Source: Acidobacteriota bacterium (lineage in GTDB: Bacteria > Acidobacteriota > Blastocatellia > Pyrinomonadales > Pyrinomonadaceae). From it: a DNA stretch of 30,157 nt. Below, one piece after another: positions 24,085 to 30,157 of this stretch (within the stretch, counting starts at the first letter, position 1; every line of letters starts with the position of its first letter). The notes under the pieces are model-generated. The model was given only the letters and a program-made list of their open reading frames with translations. It did not search any database and was not told the origin of the DNA. The stretch is from assembly GCA_003222855.1 (NCBI GenBank), contig QHXH01000044.1:1764-31920 (forward strand), in the 5' to 3' direction. A program made the position numbers and the translations under genes.

Positions 24085-24449
24085 AGTTGACCCGTTGGTA
24101 CCGGTGCAGGTTTTAACTTCAACATCGGCGGAGCGCGAGAGAGTCGACGTTCTTTAGTCGCGTTCAGGCGGCTTTCCCGCAGGGTTACTAGACCGGGCGT
24201 TTGACGCCCGGGTTAGGACGCCCCAGAATCGCACAGCCCGTTTCAACGGGCTTATTGGATAGGGCTTTAGCCGTGATGCTAAAGCTGTATATTCAAAGCA
24301 CGCTGGAAGCGCTCTTAAGAGCAGCGGCCTCGGCTTACCCAGCGCTAAAAGCGCTGGTCTACGACCCTTCGGGAAAGCCGTCTCAAGACGGCTGCGGGCC
24401 AAGAGTATCCCGTAATCAGGTCTGTTGCCGAACATTAGAAATAAGCACC
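24085..24449. other. Intergenic region of serial hairpins, no gene
   Basis: The first 100 bases have no recognisable feature. The rest is a string of short hairpins, described separately. The open frame from 24201 that runs into the aminotransferase is repeat sequence, not protein. Confidence 0.75.
24190..24396. repeat. Family G string of about six small hairpins
   Basis: Successive dyads are CCGGGCGTTTGACGCCCGG (24193-24211), AGCCCGTTTCAACGGGCT (24235-24252), GCTTTAGCCGTGATGCTAAAGC (about 24263-24284), GCTCTTAAGAGC, CCAGCGCTAAAAGCGCTGG and AGCCGTCTCAAGACGGCT (24377-24394). The stems differ, but the loops share a TTGA/TCAA/TAAAA character, suggesting a repeat family with compensating stem changes. 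Confidence 0.85.
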
Positions 24450-25598
24450 TTGAACCAATTCCAACCACCACCATTTCTCCGCGGCATCGAGAAGAGCATG
24501 ATCCGAAAGATTTCGGATCGCGCGAAGCCGGGTAGTATCAGTCTCGGACTCGGTGAACCGGACCTGCCGACGCCGGAAGTTATCGTTCGCGAAGCAGTCC
24601 GCGTCATTCAGGAAGAGAAAAGTGGCTACACCTTGCAAGCCGGCATACCGGCTTTGCGTGAACGAATCGCGGGCGATTATCCGCACATGAAGCTCTCTAC
24701 TGACAACGTCGTCGTTACTGCCGGATCGCAGGAGTCGCTGTACTTGATCCTGCGCACGCTGGTTGAAGAAGGCGATGAGGTGCTGATACCAAATCCAGGC
24801 TTTATCGCCTATCCGATGATCCTGAAAATGATCGGCGCGAAGATGGTCACTTATCGACTGCCTGCGAAAAATGATTTCAGTTTTGATATTGATGATTTTA
24901 AGAAGCAGATAACCTCTAAAACCAAAGTTGTCATTTGCATCAGTCCTTCAAATCCCACCGGGCGCGCGTTGTCGAAGGACGAATTGCAAGCGATGGCCGA
25001 CGCGGTGACGGCCAGCGGTTCAGATGCTTTCATCGTCAGCGACGAGATTTATCGCGAACTCTATTACACGCCGGAGCGCCCGGCTTCGATCTCGGAATTC
25101 TATCCGCGCACAATCATCGTGAGCGGACTTTCCAAATCAATGCGCATGACCGGATGGCGAATTGGTTGGCTCGCGGGTGACGAGGCCGTGATGCGCGCGG
25201 CACTGGTGCTGCACGGTTATGTGGTTACGTGTGCGTCAAGCATTTCGCAAAAAGCTGCGCTGGCCGCATGGACTGATGGCGCCGCGGCGGCGCGTGAAGA
25301 GTACCGCGCGATCTTTCATCGGCGGCGCGATCATTTACTTCGAATGTTGCGCGATGAGTTGGGATTGCGGTGCGTTACGCCGGAAGGCGCGTTCTACACA
25401 ATGGTTGATGTAAGCCGTTACGGCGATGAATTGAAAGTCGCCGAAGCCGGCCTCGAACAGGGAGTGGTCACAATTCCGGCCGCCGCGTTTGGCGATGAGA
25501 GCAAAGGTTTTCTGCGCATCTCGTTCTGCGCTGACGAAGAGAAGTTGAGCGAAGGCGTGCGAAGATTGGGCGAGGCGCTGAAGTCTTTGAAGAATTAA
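24450..25598 (+). CDS. PLP-dependent aminotransferase, probable N-succinyl-diaminopimelate aminotransferase
   Basis: This encodes 382 residues if it starts at the TTG at 24450 (reading LNQFQPPPFLRGIEKSMIRK). An ATG at 24498 is the alternative but would cut a family helix. It is a fold-type I class I enzyme: SLGLGEPDLPTPE, VTAGSQESLYLILR, SPSNPTGR, VSDEIYRELYY, the PLP lysine in SGLSKSMRMTGWRIGW, and the substrate-carboxylate Arg in FLRISF. It resembles aspartate/LL-diaminopimelate-type aminotransferases. Between dapD and asd it most likely makes N-succinyl-LL-diaminopimelate (the DapC role); this rests on context. The TAA stop falls at the edge of repeat family E. Confidence 0.88.
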   Translation: MNQFQPPPFLRGIEKSMIRKISDRAKPGSISLGLGEPDLPTPEVIVREAVRVIQEEKSGYTLQAGIPALRERIAGDYPHMKLSTDNVVVTAGSQESLYLILRTLVEEGDEVLIPNPGFIAYPMILKMIGAKMVTYRLPAKNDFSFDIDDFKKQITSKTKVVICISPSNPTGRALSKDELQAMADAVTASGSDAFIVSDEIYRELYYTPERPASISEFYPRTIIVSGLSKSMRMTGWRIGWLAGDEAVMRAALVLHGYVVTCASSISQKAALAAWTDGAAAAREEYRAIFHRRRDHLLRMLRDELGLRCVTPEGAFYTMVDVSRYGDELKVAEAGLEQGVVTIPAAAFGDESKGFLRISFCADEEKLSEGVRRLGEALKSLKN

Positions 25599-25760
25599 CC
25601 ACAGACGGCACAGAGGAAGAACAAAAAGAATCAGCTACGAAAATGCACAAAAGGCACAAACGAGAAAAGGGGGAAAACACGGACGCTGTGGATAATCCTT
25701 TTGTGCTACTTGTGCCTTTTTGTGGCTGATTAGATTTTCTCTGTGCCCTCTGTGGTTAAA
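25594..25760. repeat. Family E long inverted repeat between the aminotransferase and asd
   Basis: Left arm pieces TTAACCACAGACGGCACAGA (from 25595) and GCACAAAAGGCACAA (near 25645) are matched in reverse by TTGTGCCTTTTTGTGGCTGA (from 25707) and CTCTGTGCCCTCTGTGGTTA (25739-25758). The element covers the whole gap, including the TAA stop of the upstream gene. Confidence 0.88.
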
Positions 25761-26767
25761 TGATCGCAATGAAGAAATTTCGGGTTGGCATTCTCGGTGC
25801 GACTGGCGTGGTGGGCCAGCGCTTCATTCAACTGCTCGAAGACCATCCGCAATTCGAAATAACCGCACTCGCCGCATCCGGCCGCTCGCAGGGAAAACCC
25901 TTCGCGCAGGCTTGTACCTGGCGCTTGCCCGGCGACATGCCCGAGCGCGTGAAACAGATCGTCGTCGAGCCTCCCGCTCCGCCACTCGACTGTGATCTTG
26001 TCTTTGCGAGTCTGCCGGGCGAAATAGCTAAAGATGCCGAGGAGGAATTTGCGCGTCTGTTAATTCCGGAAGTAAACGCGGACCACCTGGCGCTAATCGA
26101 CTTTCAGCGAAAGAACCGCGGCTTCGATCGCGGCTTCATCGTTACTAATCCAAACTGTTCGGCGATTGTGATCGTGATGGCACTCGCACCGCTGCATACG
26201 AAGTTCGGCGTTACCTCGTGCGTCGTCACCACGATGCAGGCGCTTTCCGGCGCCGGATATCCGGGAGTTGCTTCGCTCGACGCCACGGACAACGTGATTC
26301 CATTTATCGGCGGCGAAGAAGAGAAGATCGAAGCTGAGACTTTGAAGTTGCTTGGTCATTGTCAGAACGGCGCGATTGCCGGGCCAGACATGACGGTGAG
26401 CGCGCAATGTAATCGCGTCAACGTAAGCGATGGTCACATGGCGTCGATCCGGGTTAAATTGAAGACAGCAGTATCGATTGATGACATCCGCGGAGCGCTC
26501 GCTTCCTTCACGTCCCAGCCGCAACAGTTGAAACTTCATTCAGCGCCTGAAAGACCAATCATTGTAAGAAACGAAAACGATCGCCCGCAGCCGCGTCTCG
26601 ATCGTGATTCAGGAAATGGAATGAGTGTCACGGTCGGCCGCGTGATGCCCGATAACGTGCTCGATTATCGATTCGTCGCCTTGGGCCATAATACGATTCG
26701 CGGCGCGGCAGGGGCAGCAATCCTTAATGCGGAATTGTTGATCGCGCAAGGGTATTTGGTGCAGTAG
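25760..26767 (+). CDS. asd: Aspartate-semialdehyde dehydrogenase (archaeal/fungal type), lacking the substrate-phosphate loop
   Basis: This encodes 335 residues from the ATG at 25760 (or 25769). It reduces aspartyl phosphate from LysC to the semialdehyde used by DapA. The NADP loop is GILGATGVVGQRF, the catalytic cysteine is Cys133 in TNPNCSA, the catalytic His is in SDGHMASI (His226), and ENDRPQPRLDRDSGNGMSV and NTIRGAAGA mark the archaeal/fungal branch. Between EEEFA and LLIPEVNADHL (residues 98-100) about twenty residues usual in this branch are missing. These include the SNAS..RM loop, whose Arg binds the substrate phosphate. The total is correspondingly shorter than the roughly 350 residues I expect. 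The frame is kept. The stop lies inside a perfect family A repeat. Confidence 0.93.
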   Translation: MIAMKKFRVGILGATGVVGQRFIQLLEDHPQFEITALAASGRSQGKPFAQACTWRLPGDMPERVKQIVVEPPAPPLDCDLVFASLPGEIAKDAEEEFARLLIPEVNADHLALIDFQRKNRGFDRGFIVTNPNCSAIVIVMALAPLHTKFGVTSCVVTTMQALSGAGYPGVASLDATDNVIPFIGGEEEKIEAETLKLLGHCQNGAIAGPDMTVSAQCNRVNVSDGHMASIRVKLKTAVSIDDIRGALASFTSQPQQLKLHSAPERPIIVRNENDRPQPRLDRDSGNGMSVTVGRVMPDNVLDYRFVALGHNTIRGAAGAAILNAELLIAQGYLVQ

Positions 26768-26834
26768 CCCGACCGTAAGGGGGGCGTAAAACAAACTTGA
26801 GAGTAATACGCCCCCCTTACGGTCGGGCTACTGC
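26761..26834. repeat. Perfect 27-bp family A inverted repeat at the asd stop (A6)
   Basis: The arms 26761-26787 and 26808-26834 are exact reverse complements over 27 bases, with a 20-base loop. The TAG stop of asd (26765-26767) is inside the left arm. This is the best-preserved copy in the window and should form a very stable hairpin in RNA. Confidence 0.95.
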
Positions 26835-26855
26835 CCCGCGAAGCCCTTTTCGGTA

Positions 26856-27326
26856 ATGACATCAGTCGCCCTCATCTGTACCGCGAACCGCTGCCGGAGC
26901 GTGATGGCGCACGCGATCTTCGTGGATGAGGTTAAGAAACGAGCCTTACCGATTGAGGTCTATTCGGCCGGAGTTCTTGATTTCTCAGACCAGCCGCAAT
27001 TGGAAGAGACTGCGATGACCTGCCTGCGAAACAACACCTCACCTCCACCGGAATCACCAACCTGGGTTCGCCAACTTCCTCTCGATGCAATCGGCCGGTT
27101 TTTCGTGATGGAGCAATTTCACGCCGACGCGCTGACGAGGGATTACGGCATCTCACCCGATCGCATCAGTTTCCTGGGGTCTTTCGATCCGCAACGGCGC
27201 GGGACAGAGATTGCCGATCCGTTTGGTCTTGGTGATGCTGTTTATGAATGTCAGTATCAGCTGATTCGCGAGTGCGTCGTTGGTTATCTGGATACGACGA
27301 ATGAGCTTGGGACACCCACTCAGTAA
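26856..27326 (+). CDS. Low-molecular-weight protein-tyrosine phosphatase-like protein
   Basis: This encodes 156 residues. The N-terminal P-loop CTANRCRS fits CX5RS with nucleophile Cys8 and Arg14. The general acid is Asp121 in ADPFG. The core SVALICTANRCRSVMAHAIF and YSAGV are typical of the LMW-PTP/arsenate reductase fold. These phosphatases often act on tyrosine kinases of polysaccharide export, but no such genes are nearby, so the substrate is unknown. It starts at an ATG 21 bases after the A6 repeat and appears to be separately transcribed from asd. Confidence 0.85.
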   Translation: MTSVALICTANRCRSVMAHAIFVDEVKKRALPIEVYSAGVLDFSDQPQLEETAMTCLRNNTSPPPESPTWVRQLPLDAIGRFFVMEQFHADALTRDYGISPDRISFLGSFDPQRRGTEIADPFGLGDAVYECQYQLIRECVVGYLDTTNELGTPTQ

Positions 27327-27392
27327 TCGTTGTTGGGCGCGTGTGGATACTTGGAGAAATAAATGGGCCGTGCCTTCCGCTTGTAAGAAGAA

Positions 27393-27590
27393 GTGCGAGA
27401 GCTGACGGATGATCAGCAACGGCAGGTAATGGCGTTTGTTGAAAGCCTCAAGCCGACCCAGGCAAATAAGAGAACGAAGAGCTATTCATTTATCGCTATC
27501 GCTCGCAGCGGGAATGGCTCGCTCTCAACTGAAGCCGAGTCAATCCTCGACGAAGCTGCCGACCGGCGTGAGGGGTGGAGTCTGCGTTAA
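27393..27590 (+). CDS. VapB-like antitoxin, possibly N-terminally decayed
   Basis: This encodes 65 residues from a GTG at 27393. The helix VRELTDDQQRQVMAFVESLK and the end SILDEAADRREGWSLR are typical of small antitoxins that precede PIN-domain toxins. An ATG at 27363 in the same frame has a good position but meets a TAA after seven codons (27384-27386), so the original N-terminus may be lost. The stop overlaps the PIN gene start (TAATG). Confidence 0.6.
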   Translation: MRELTDDQQRQVMAFVESLKPTQANKRTKSYSFIAIARSGNGSLSTEAESILDEAADRREGWSLR

Positions 27591-27724
27591 TGGCGGCATT
27601 GCTCGACACGGGCTTTCTGCTGGCAGTGATCGACGCGGACGATAATCTTCATGCGGCGTGCGTCGCAGCGCGGCTAAACAGTGCGGCCCTCCCTAACGGT
27701 CGGGCTTCTGACACCATTCGGTAA
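27590..27724 (+). pseudogene. Truncated PIN-domain (VapC-like) toxin fragment
   Basis: It starts in the TAATG overlap with the antitoxin. MAALLDTGFLLAVIDADDN is the usual start of a PIN-domain ribonuclease, with the first catalytic Asp at residue 6. After about 32 codons the sequence passes straight into a family A repeat half-element and stops. A complete VapC has about 130 residues, so three quarters of the domain, including the remaining acidic residues, are gone. The fragment cannot be an active nuclease. Confidence 0.8.
27684..27713. repeat. Family A half-element at the VapC breakpoint (A7)
   Basis: GGCCCTCCCTAACGGTCGGG followed by CTTCTGACAC is a single family A arm. On the minus strand it supplies CQKPDR-stop to the hydrolase gene (TAG at 27695-27693). 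On the plus strand it ends the toxin fragment. Confidence 0.9.
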
Positions 27725-28334
27725 TCACTCGCTTCAATTCCTCCAATTGATTGTCAAAGAAATGTCCCGCTCCTTTTATGACGCGCAATTCAGCGGCTGC
27801 ATTCAAGCCAACCCGGGCAACTAATTCACGCAGGCGTTCGACATTGCCATACTCATCATGCTCGCCCTGCACAAACAGAATGGGCTTGCGACAACCCTCG
27901 AGAAAGCTGAAATCATATTTATCGACGGGCGTGCCGATACTAATTATTCGCAGGACGCGATCATCCATCAGCCCTACTTCCAAGCCGACCCGCGCCCCAA
28001 ATGAAAATCCGCACAAAGTGATCTTCTGCGACGGATAATTCTCAGCCAGATAATCCAAACCGGCGCGCACGTCTTCGCGCTCACCGCGGCCCTCATCGTG
28101 CTCACCCGTGCTTTGCCCCACGCCACGGAAATTAATTCGCAAGGCGATCAGTCCAGCATCATTCAAAGCCGAGGCCGCGCGAAACACAACTTTGTTATGC
28201 ATCGTGCCGCCAAAGAGCGGATGCGGGTGCAGCACGAGCGCGACGCCCGTAAACGGCTGTGCGCGCGGCTCTTTCAAGATTGCTTCGAGCCGGCCATGCT
28301 GAATCGGAATGAAGAGATTACCCGCCGGATACAT
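27693..28334 (-). CDS. Alpha/beta hydrolase (dienelactone hydrolase-like family)
   Basis: This encodes 213 residues. The oxyanion region is LHPHPLFGGTMHN (35-47). The nucleophile elbow is GFSFGA (Ser111), with the acid Asp160 in QGEHDEYG and His191 in GAGHFF; INFRGVGQSTGEHDEGRGE is the characteristic early loop. This is the small-hydrolase subgroup that acts on short esters or lipids in the cytoplasm; substrate unknown. The last residues and stop come from a family A repeat, which probably replaced the original C-terminus by only a few residues because the core is complete. It is convergent with the decayed VapBC pair. Confidence 0.85.
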   Translation of the reverse strand: MYPAGNLFIPIQHGRLEAILKEPRAQPFTGVALVLHPHPLFGGTMHNKVVFRAASALNDAGLIALRINFRGVGQSTGEHDEGRGEREDVRAGLDYLAENYPSQKITLCGFSFGARVGLEVGLMDDRVLRIISIGTPVDKYDFSFLEGCRKPILFVQGEHDEYGNVERLRELVARVGLNAAAELRVIKGAGHFFDNQLEELKRVITEWCQKPDR

Positions 28335-28675
28335 TCAATCTTCGATTGTTGAGCTTCAAATTGCGGATTGTCAAAGAGCTGTTCGAAACTGGTATTGGGT
28401 CATTCTTAAGGTCTTTTTGTTTTCGGTGCCAGCGCAGGATCCACGAAATCACACGAAGCCTCGGGAAACATGGGCGCTTTTTCGCGCGGTTTAGTGTGAC
28501 TTCGTGGATCGTGTTTTTCGTTTGAAACTGATTCACTACTTCGAAGTTCCCTCCGTGGACGGAATTCTGATAAGTATCTCAAGGTGAGGATTCGCATTGC
28601 TGCTCAAATCGGTCCAAAATCAAAGCCGTCAATTGACTCACGATTGAGAAAAGGATTAGCTTTTCGACTACCCGC
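28335..28675. other. Intergenic region between divergent genes, with repeats
   Basis: No gene is seen. It contains a degenerate family F piece (CAATCTTCGATTG...CAAATTGCGGATTGTC, about 28336-28372) and a family H inverted repeat. Promoters for the hydrolase and the sensor gene should be here, but I cannot place them with confidence. Confidence 0.65.
28437..28511. repeat. Family H inverted repeat (second copy)
   Basis: GGATCCACGAAATCACACGA (from 28438) is answered by TTTAGTGTGACTTCGTGGAT (28490-28509). The arms match those at 10456-10510 in sequence and order. Confidence 0.8.
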
Positions 28676-30157
28676 ATGGACAATTCCAGCTCGAACAAAC
28701 CAGCCGCGCCGCCGATAGATTTAAGCAAGATTTCGCGCGTCATCGCCGAGACAGCCTCTGATGCGATTATCACCATCGACGAACAAAGCATCATGTTGTT
28801 CACGAATGCGGCCACAGAAAAGATTTTTGGCTACTCACAAGCTGAATTGATCGGACAATCGCTCACAATGCTTATGCCTGAATATCTCAGGCATTTTCAT
28901 CGCTCTGGTCTGGAGCGGTATCTCGCCACCGGCCACCGCCACATGGATTGGCAGGCAGTTCAATTGACCGGGCTCCGCAAGGACGGTGTCGAAGTGCCGC
29001 TCGAAGTTTCATTCGGAGAGTTTACTGAAGACGGTCAGCGTTTCTTCGCAGGCATCGCGCGTGATATCACGGAGCGAAAGCAGGCCCAGGAATCTCTGAG
29101 ACAAAACGAAGAGCGGTTGCGCTCACTGATAGAAAACGCCACGGACATTATCACCGTGCTGAATCGTGACGGCACCAGGCGCTTTGTCAGTCCGTCAGTT
29201 CAGCATTCGCTCGGGTATGAGCCGCAGGAGTTGATTGGGAAAAATCCCTTTGACCTGGTGCATCCTGACGATGTTCCGCAGTTGCAGCAGCTGTTTGCGG
29301 CCGGGCTGACGCAGCCGGACTACATAATCAGCACGGAGTTTCGCATTAAGCATAAGGATGGATCATGGAAAACTCATGAAGCTACCGCGCACAACATGCT
29401 CGATGATCCAGCCATCAGCGGCATCGTCATAAACTCGCGCGACATTACGGCACGCAAACGGATGGAGCGCCGGCTGACGGTGCAGTACGAAGCGGCACGC
29501 ATTCTGGCGGCTGCCGCATCGCTGGAGCGTGCTGCGCCACAACTGTTGCAAGCAATATGCAAGAGTCTGGGCTGGGACTTGGGCCAACTGTGGATCGCCG
29601 ATCGCGAAACGAACAAATTGCGCTGGCTCGCAAGCTGGCAGATCGATTCGTTAGGCGCAAATGATTTTGCGGCGGCCAGTCGAGGGCATCTTTTCAGTGG
29701 CGGAGTTGGTCTTCCGGGCAGGATTTGGGCCGATGGCCTGTCGCACTGGATCCGCGACCTTGCTCAAGATCCCAATTTCCCCCGCAGCGCGGCTGCTTCG
29801 CAAGCCGACCTGCATTCAGCGTTCGGATTTCCAATTAAGTTCGGCGACGAGGTCTCTGGTGTGATGGAATTCTTTACCCGTGAACATCAATCGTCGGACC
29901 CGTCGCTGCTGGATGCCATGACCGCGATCGGAAACCAGATCGGCCAATTCGTTGAGCGCCAGCGCGTCGAAGCAGAACGATCGAAATTGTACGAACGCGA
30001 ACAGGGCGCCCGCCTCGAGCTTGAAGCAACGATGGAACGCATGCGGCAAGTTCAGATCGTCACTGAGATTGCCCTGGCCCACCTTTCACTTGACAAGTTG
30101 CTGGCGGAACTTCTCGATCGGCTGCGCGATGCCATGGATGTGGATACCGTCGTGATT
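28676..30157 (+). CDS. PAS-PAS-GAF-GAF sensor protein, N-terminal part (runs off the window)
   Basis: This is open for 494 codons from the ATG at 28676 to the window end without a stop. PAS domain 1 (about 15-140) starts ISRVIAETASDAIITIDE and ends RDITERKQAQESL. PAS domain 2 (about 150-265) has LIENATDIITVLNRDGT, DLVHPDDVPQ and SRDITARKRMERRL. The first GAF (about 270-420) has LGWDLGQLWIADRETNKLRW, VGLPGRIWADG and DPNFPRSAAA. A coiled coil follows, then a second GAF begins near VTEIALAHLSLDKLLAELLD. No membrane segment is visible, so it is probably cytoplasmic. The output domain lies outside; histidine kinase or PP2C phosphatase are the usual partners. Confidence 0.88.
   Translation, partial: MDNSSSNKPAAPPIDLSKISRVIAETASDAIITIDEQSIMLFTNAATEKIFGYSQAELIGQSLTMLMPEYLRHFHRSGLERYLATGHRHMDWQAVQLTGLRKDGVEVPLEVSFGEFTEDGQRFFAGIARDITERKQAQESLRQNEERLRSLIENATDIITVLNRDGTRRFVSPSVQHSLGYEPQELIGKNPFDLVHPDDVPQLQQLFAAGLTQPDYIISTEFRIKHKDGSWKTHEATAHNMLDDPAISGIVINSRDITARKRMERRLTVQYEAARILAAAASLERAAPQLLQAICKSLGWDLGQLWIADRETNKLRWLASWQIDSLGANDFAAASRGHLFSGGVGLPGRIWADGLSHWIRDLAQDPNFPRSAAASQADLHSAFGFPIKFGDEVSGVMEFFTREHQSSDPSLLDAMTAIGNQIGQFVERQRVEAERSKLYEREQGARLELEATMERMRQVQIVTEIALAHLSLDKLLAELLDRLRDAMDVDTVVI

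Noticed and set aside
24190..24396. CRISPR-like array
   Set aside because: The units are palindromes with differing sequence. There are no identical direct repeats with regular spacers and no cas genes.

Overview
The window looks like chromosomal DNA from a moderately GC-rich Gram-negative bacterium, most likely an Acidobacteriota member of the Blastocatellia type. This placement is inference. It rests on the N-terminal zinc ribbon (CPTC...FCLDDG) of the 2368-3318 gene, the HEAT-like protein with a conserved C-terminal block at 14392-15588, an archaeal/fungal-type Asd, a succinylase-type lysine pathway, and intergenic DNA packed with inverted repeats. I see no phage, insertion sequence, CRISPR array, rRNA or tRNA.

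Region 1 (1-10393, all + strand). Small stand-alone genes (a possible Cys-His papain-fold protein, a DinB/DUF1572 protein, a VOC protein) lead into RidA, an enoyl-CoA hydratase-like protein and an acyl-CoA dehydrogenase. After a nucleotidyltransferase pair, an amino-acid permease, an aminotransferase and a hypothetical gene comes a flavin monooxygenase resembling the N-terminal half of 2-aminobenzoyl-CoA (anthraniloyl-CoA) and salicylyl-CoA hydroxylases. RidA, hydratase, dehydrogenase and monooxygenase together suggest degradation of an aminobenzoyl-CoA, perhaps derived from tryptophan or kynurenine. A zinc-ribbon/SecD-like membrane protein inside this region has lost its C-terminus to a frameshifting deletion.

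Region 2 (10570-18453) is mostly housekeeping. serS and a sugar-nucleotidyltransferase lie on the minus strand and fabG on the plus strand; the HEAT-like gene and secA lie on the minus strand. A strong hairpin separates the convergent fabG and HEAT genes.

Region 3 (18692-26767) is a lysine/diaminopimelate cluster, all on the plus strand: lysC, an M20 deacylase in the dapE position, dapB, dapA, dapD, an aminotransferase in the dapC position, and asd. Together these can carry aspartate through succinylated intermediates to LL-diaminopimelate for peptidoglycan and lysine. dapF and lysA are not in the window. Every junction in this cluster carries an inverted-repeat or hairpin element, usually of a different family from the neighbouring junctions. 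Several of these elements contain the stop codon of the gene before them.

Region 4 (26856-30157) has a low-molecular-weight phosphatase-like gene, a decayed VapBC-type toxin-antitoxin pair cut off at a repeat, an alpha/beta hydrolase (minus strand), and the start of a PAS-PAS-GAF-GAF sensor protein that runs off the window.

Two patterns stand out. First, palindromic repeats of at least nine kinds occupy nearly every gap and have entered coding sequence, supplying stop codons, a permease loop and the tail of aspartate kinase. Second, several conserved proteins (SecA twice, Asd, the M20 enzyme, probably the monooxygenase, and the SecD-like protein) lack short internal segments that their families normally have. 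These are either real small deletions or assembly artefacts, and the read data must decide.
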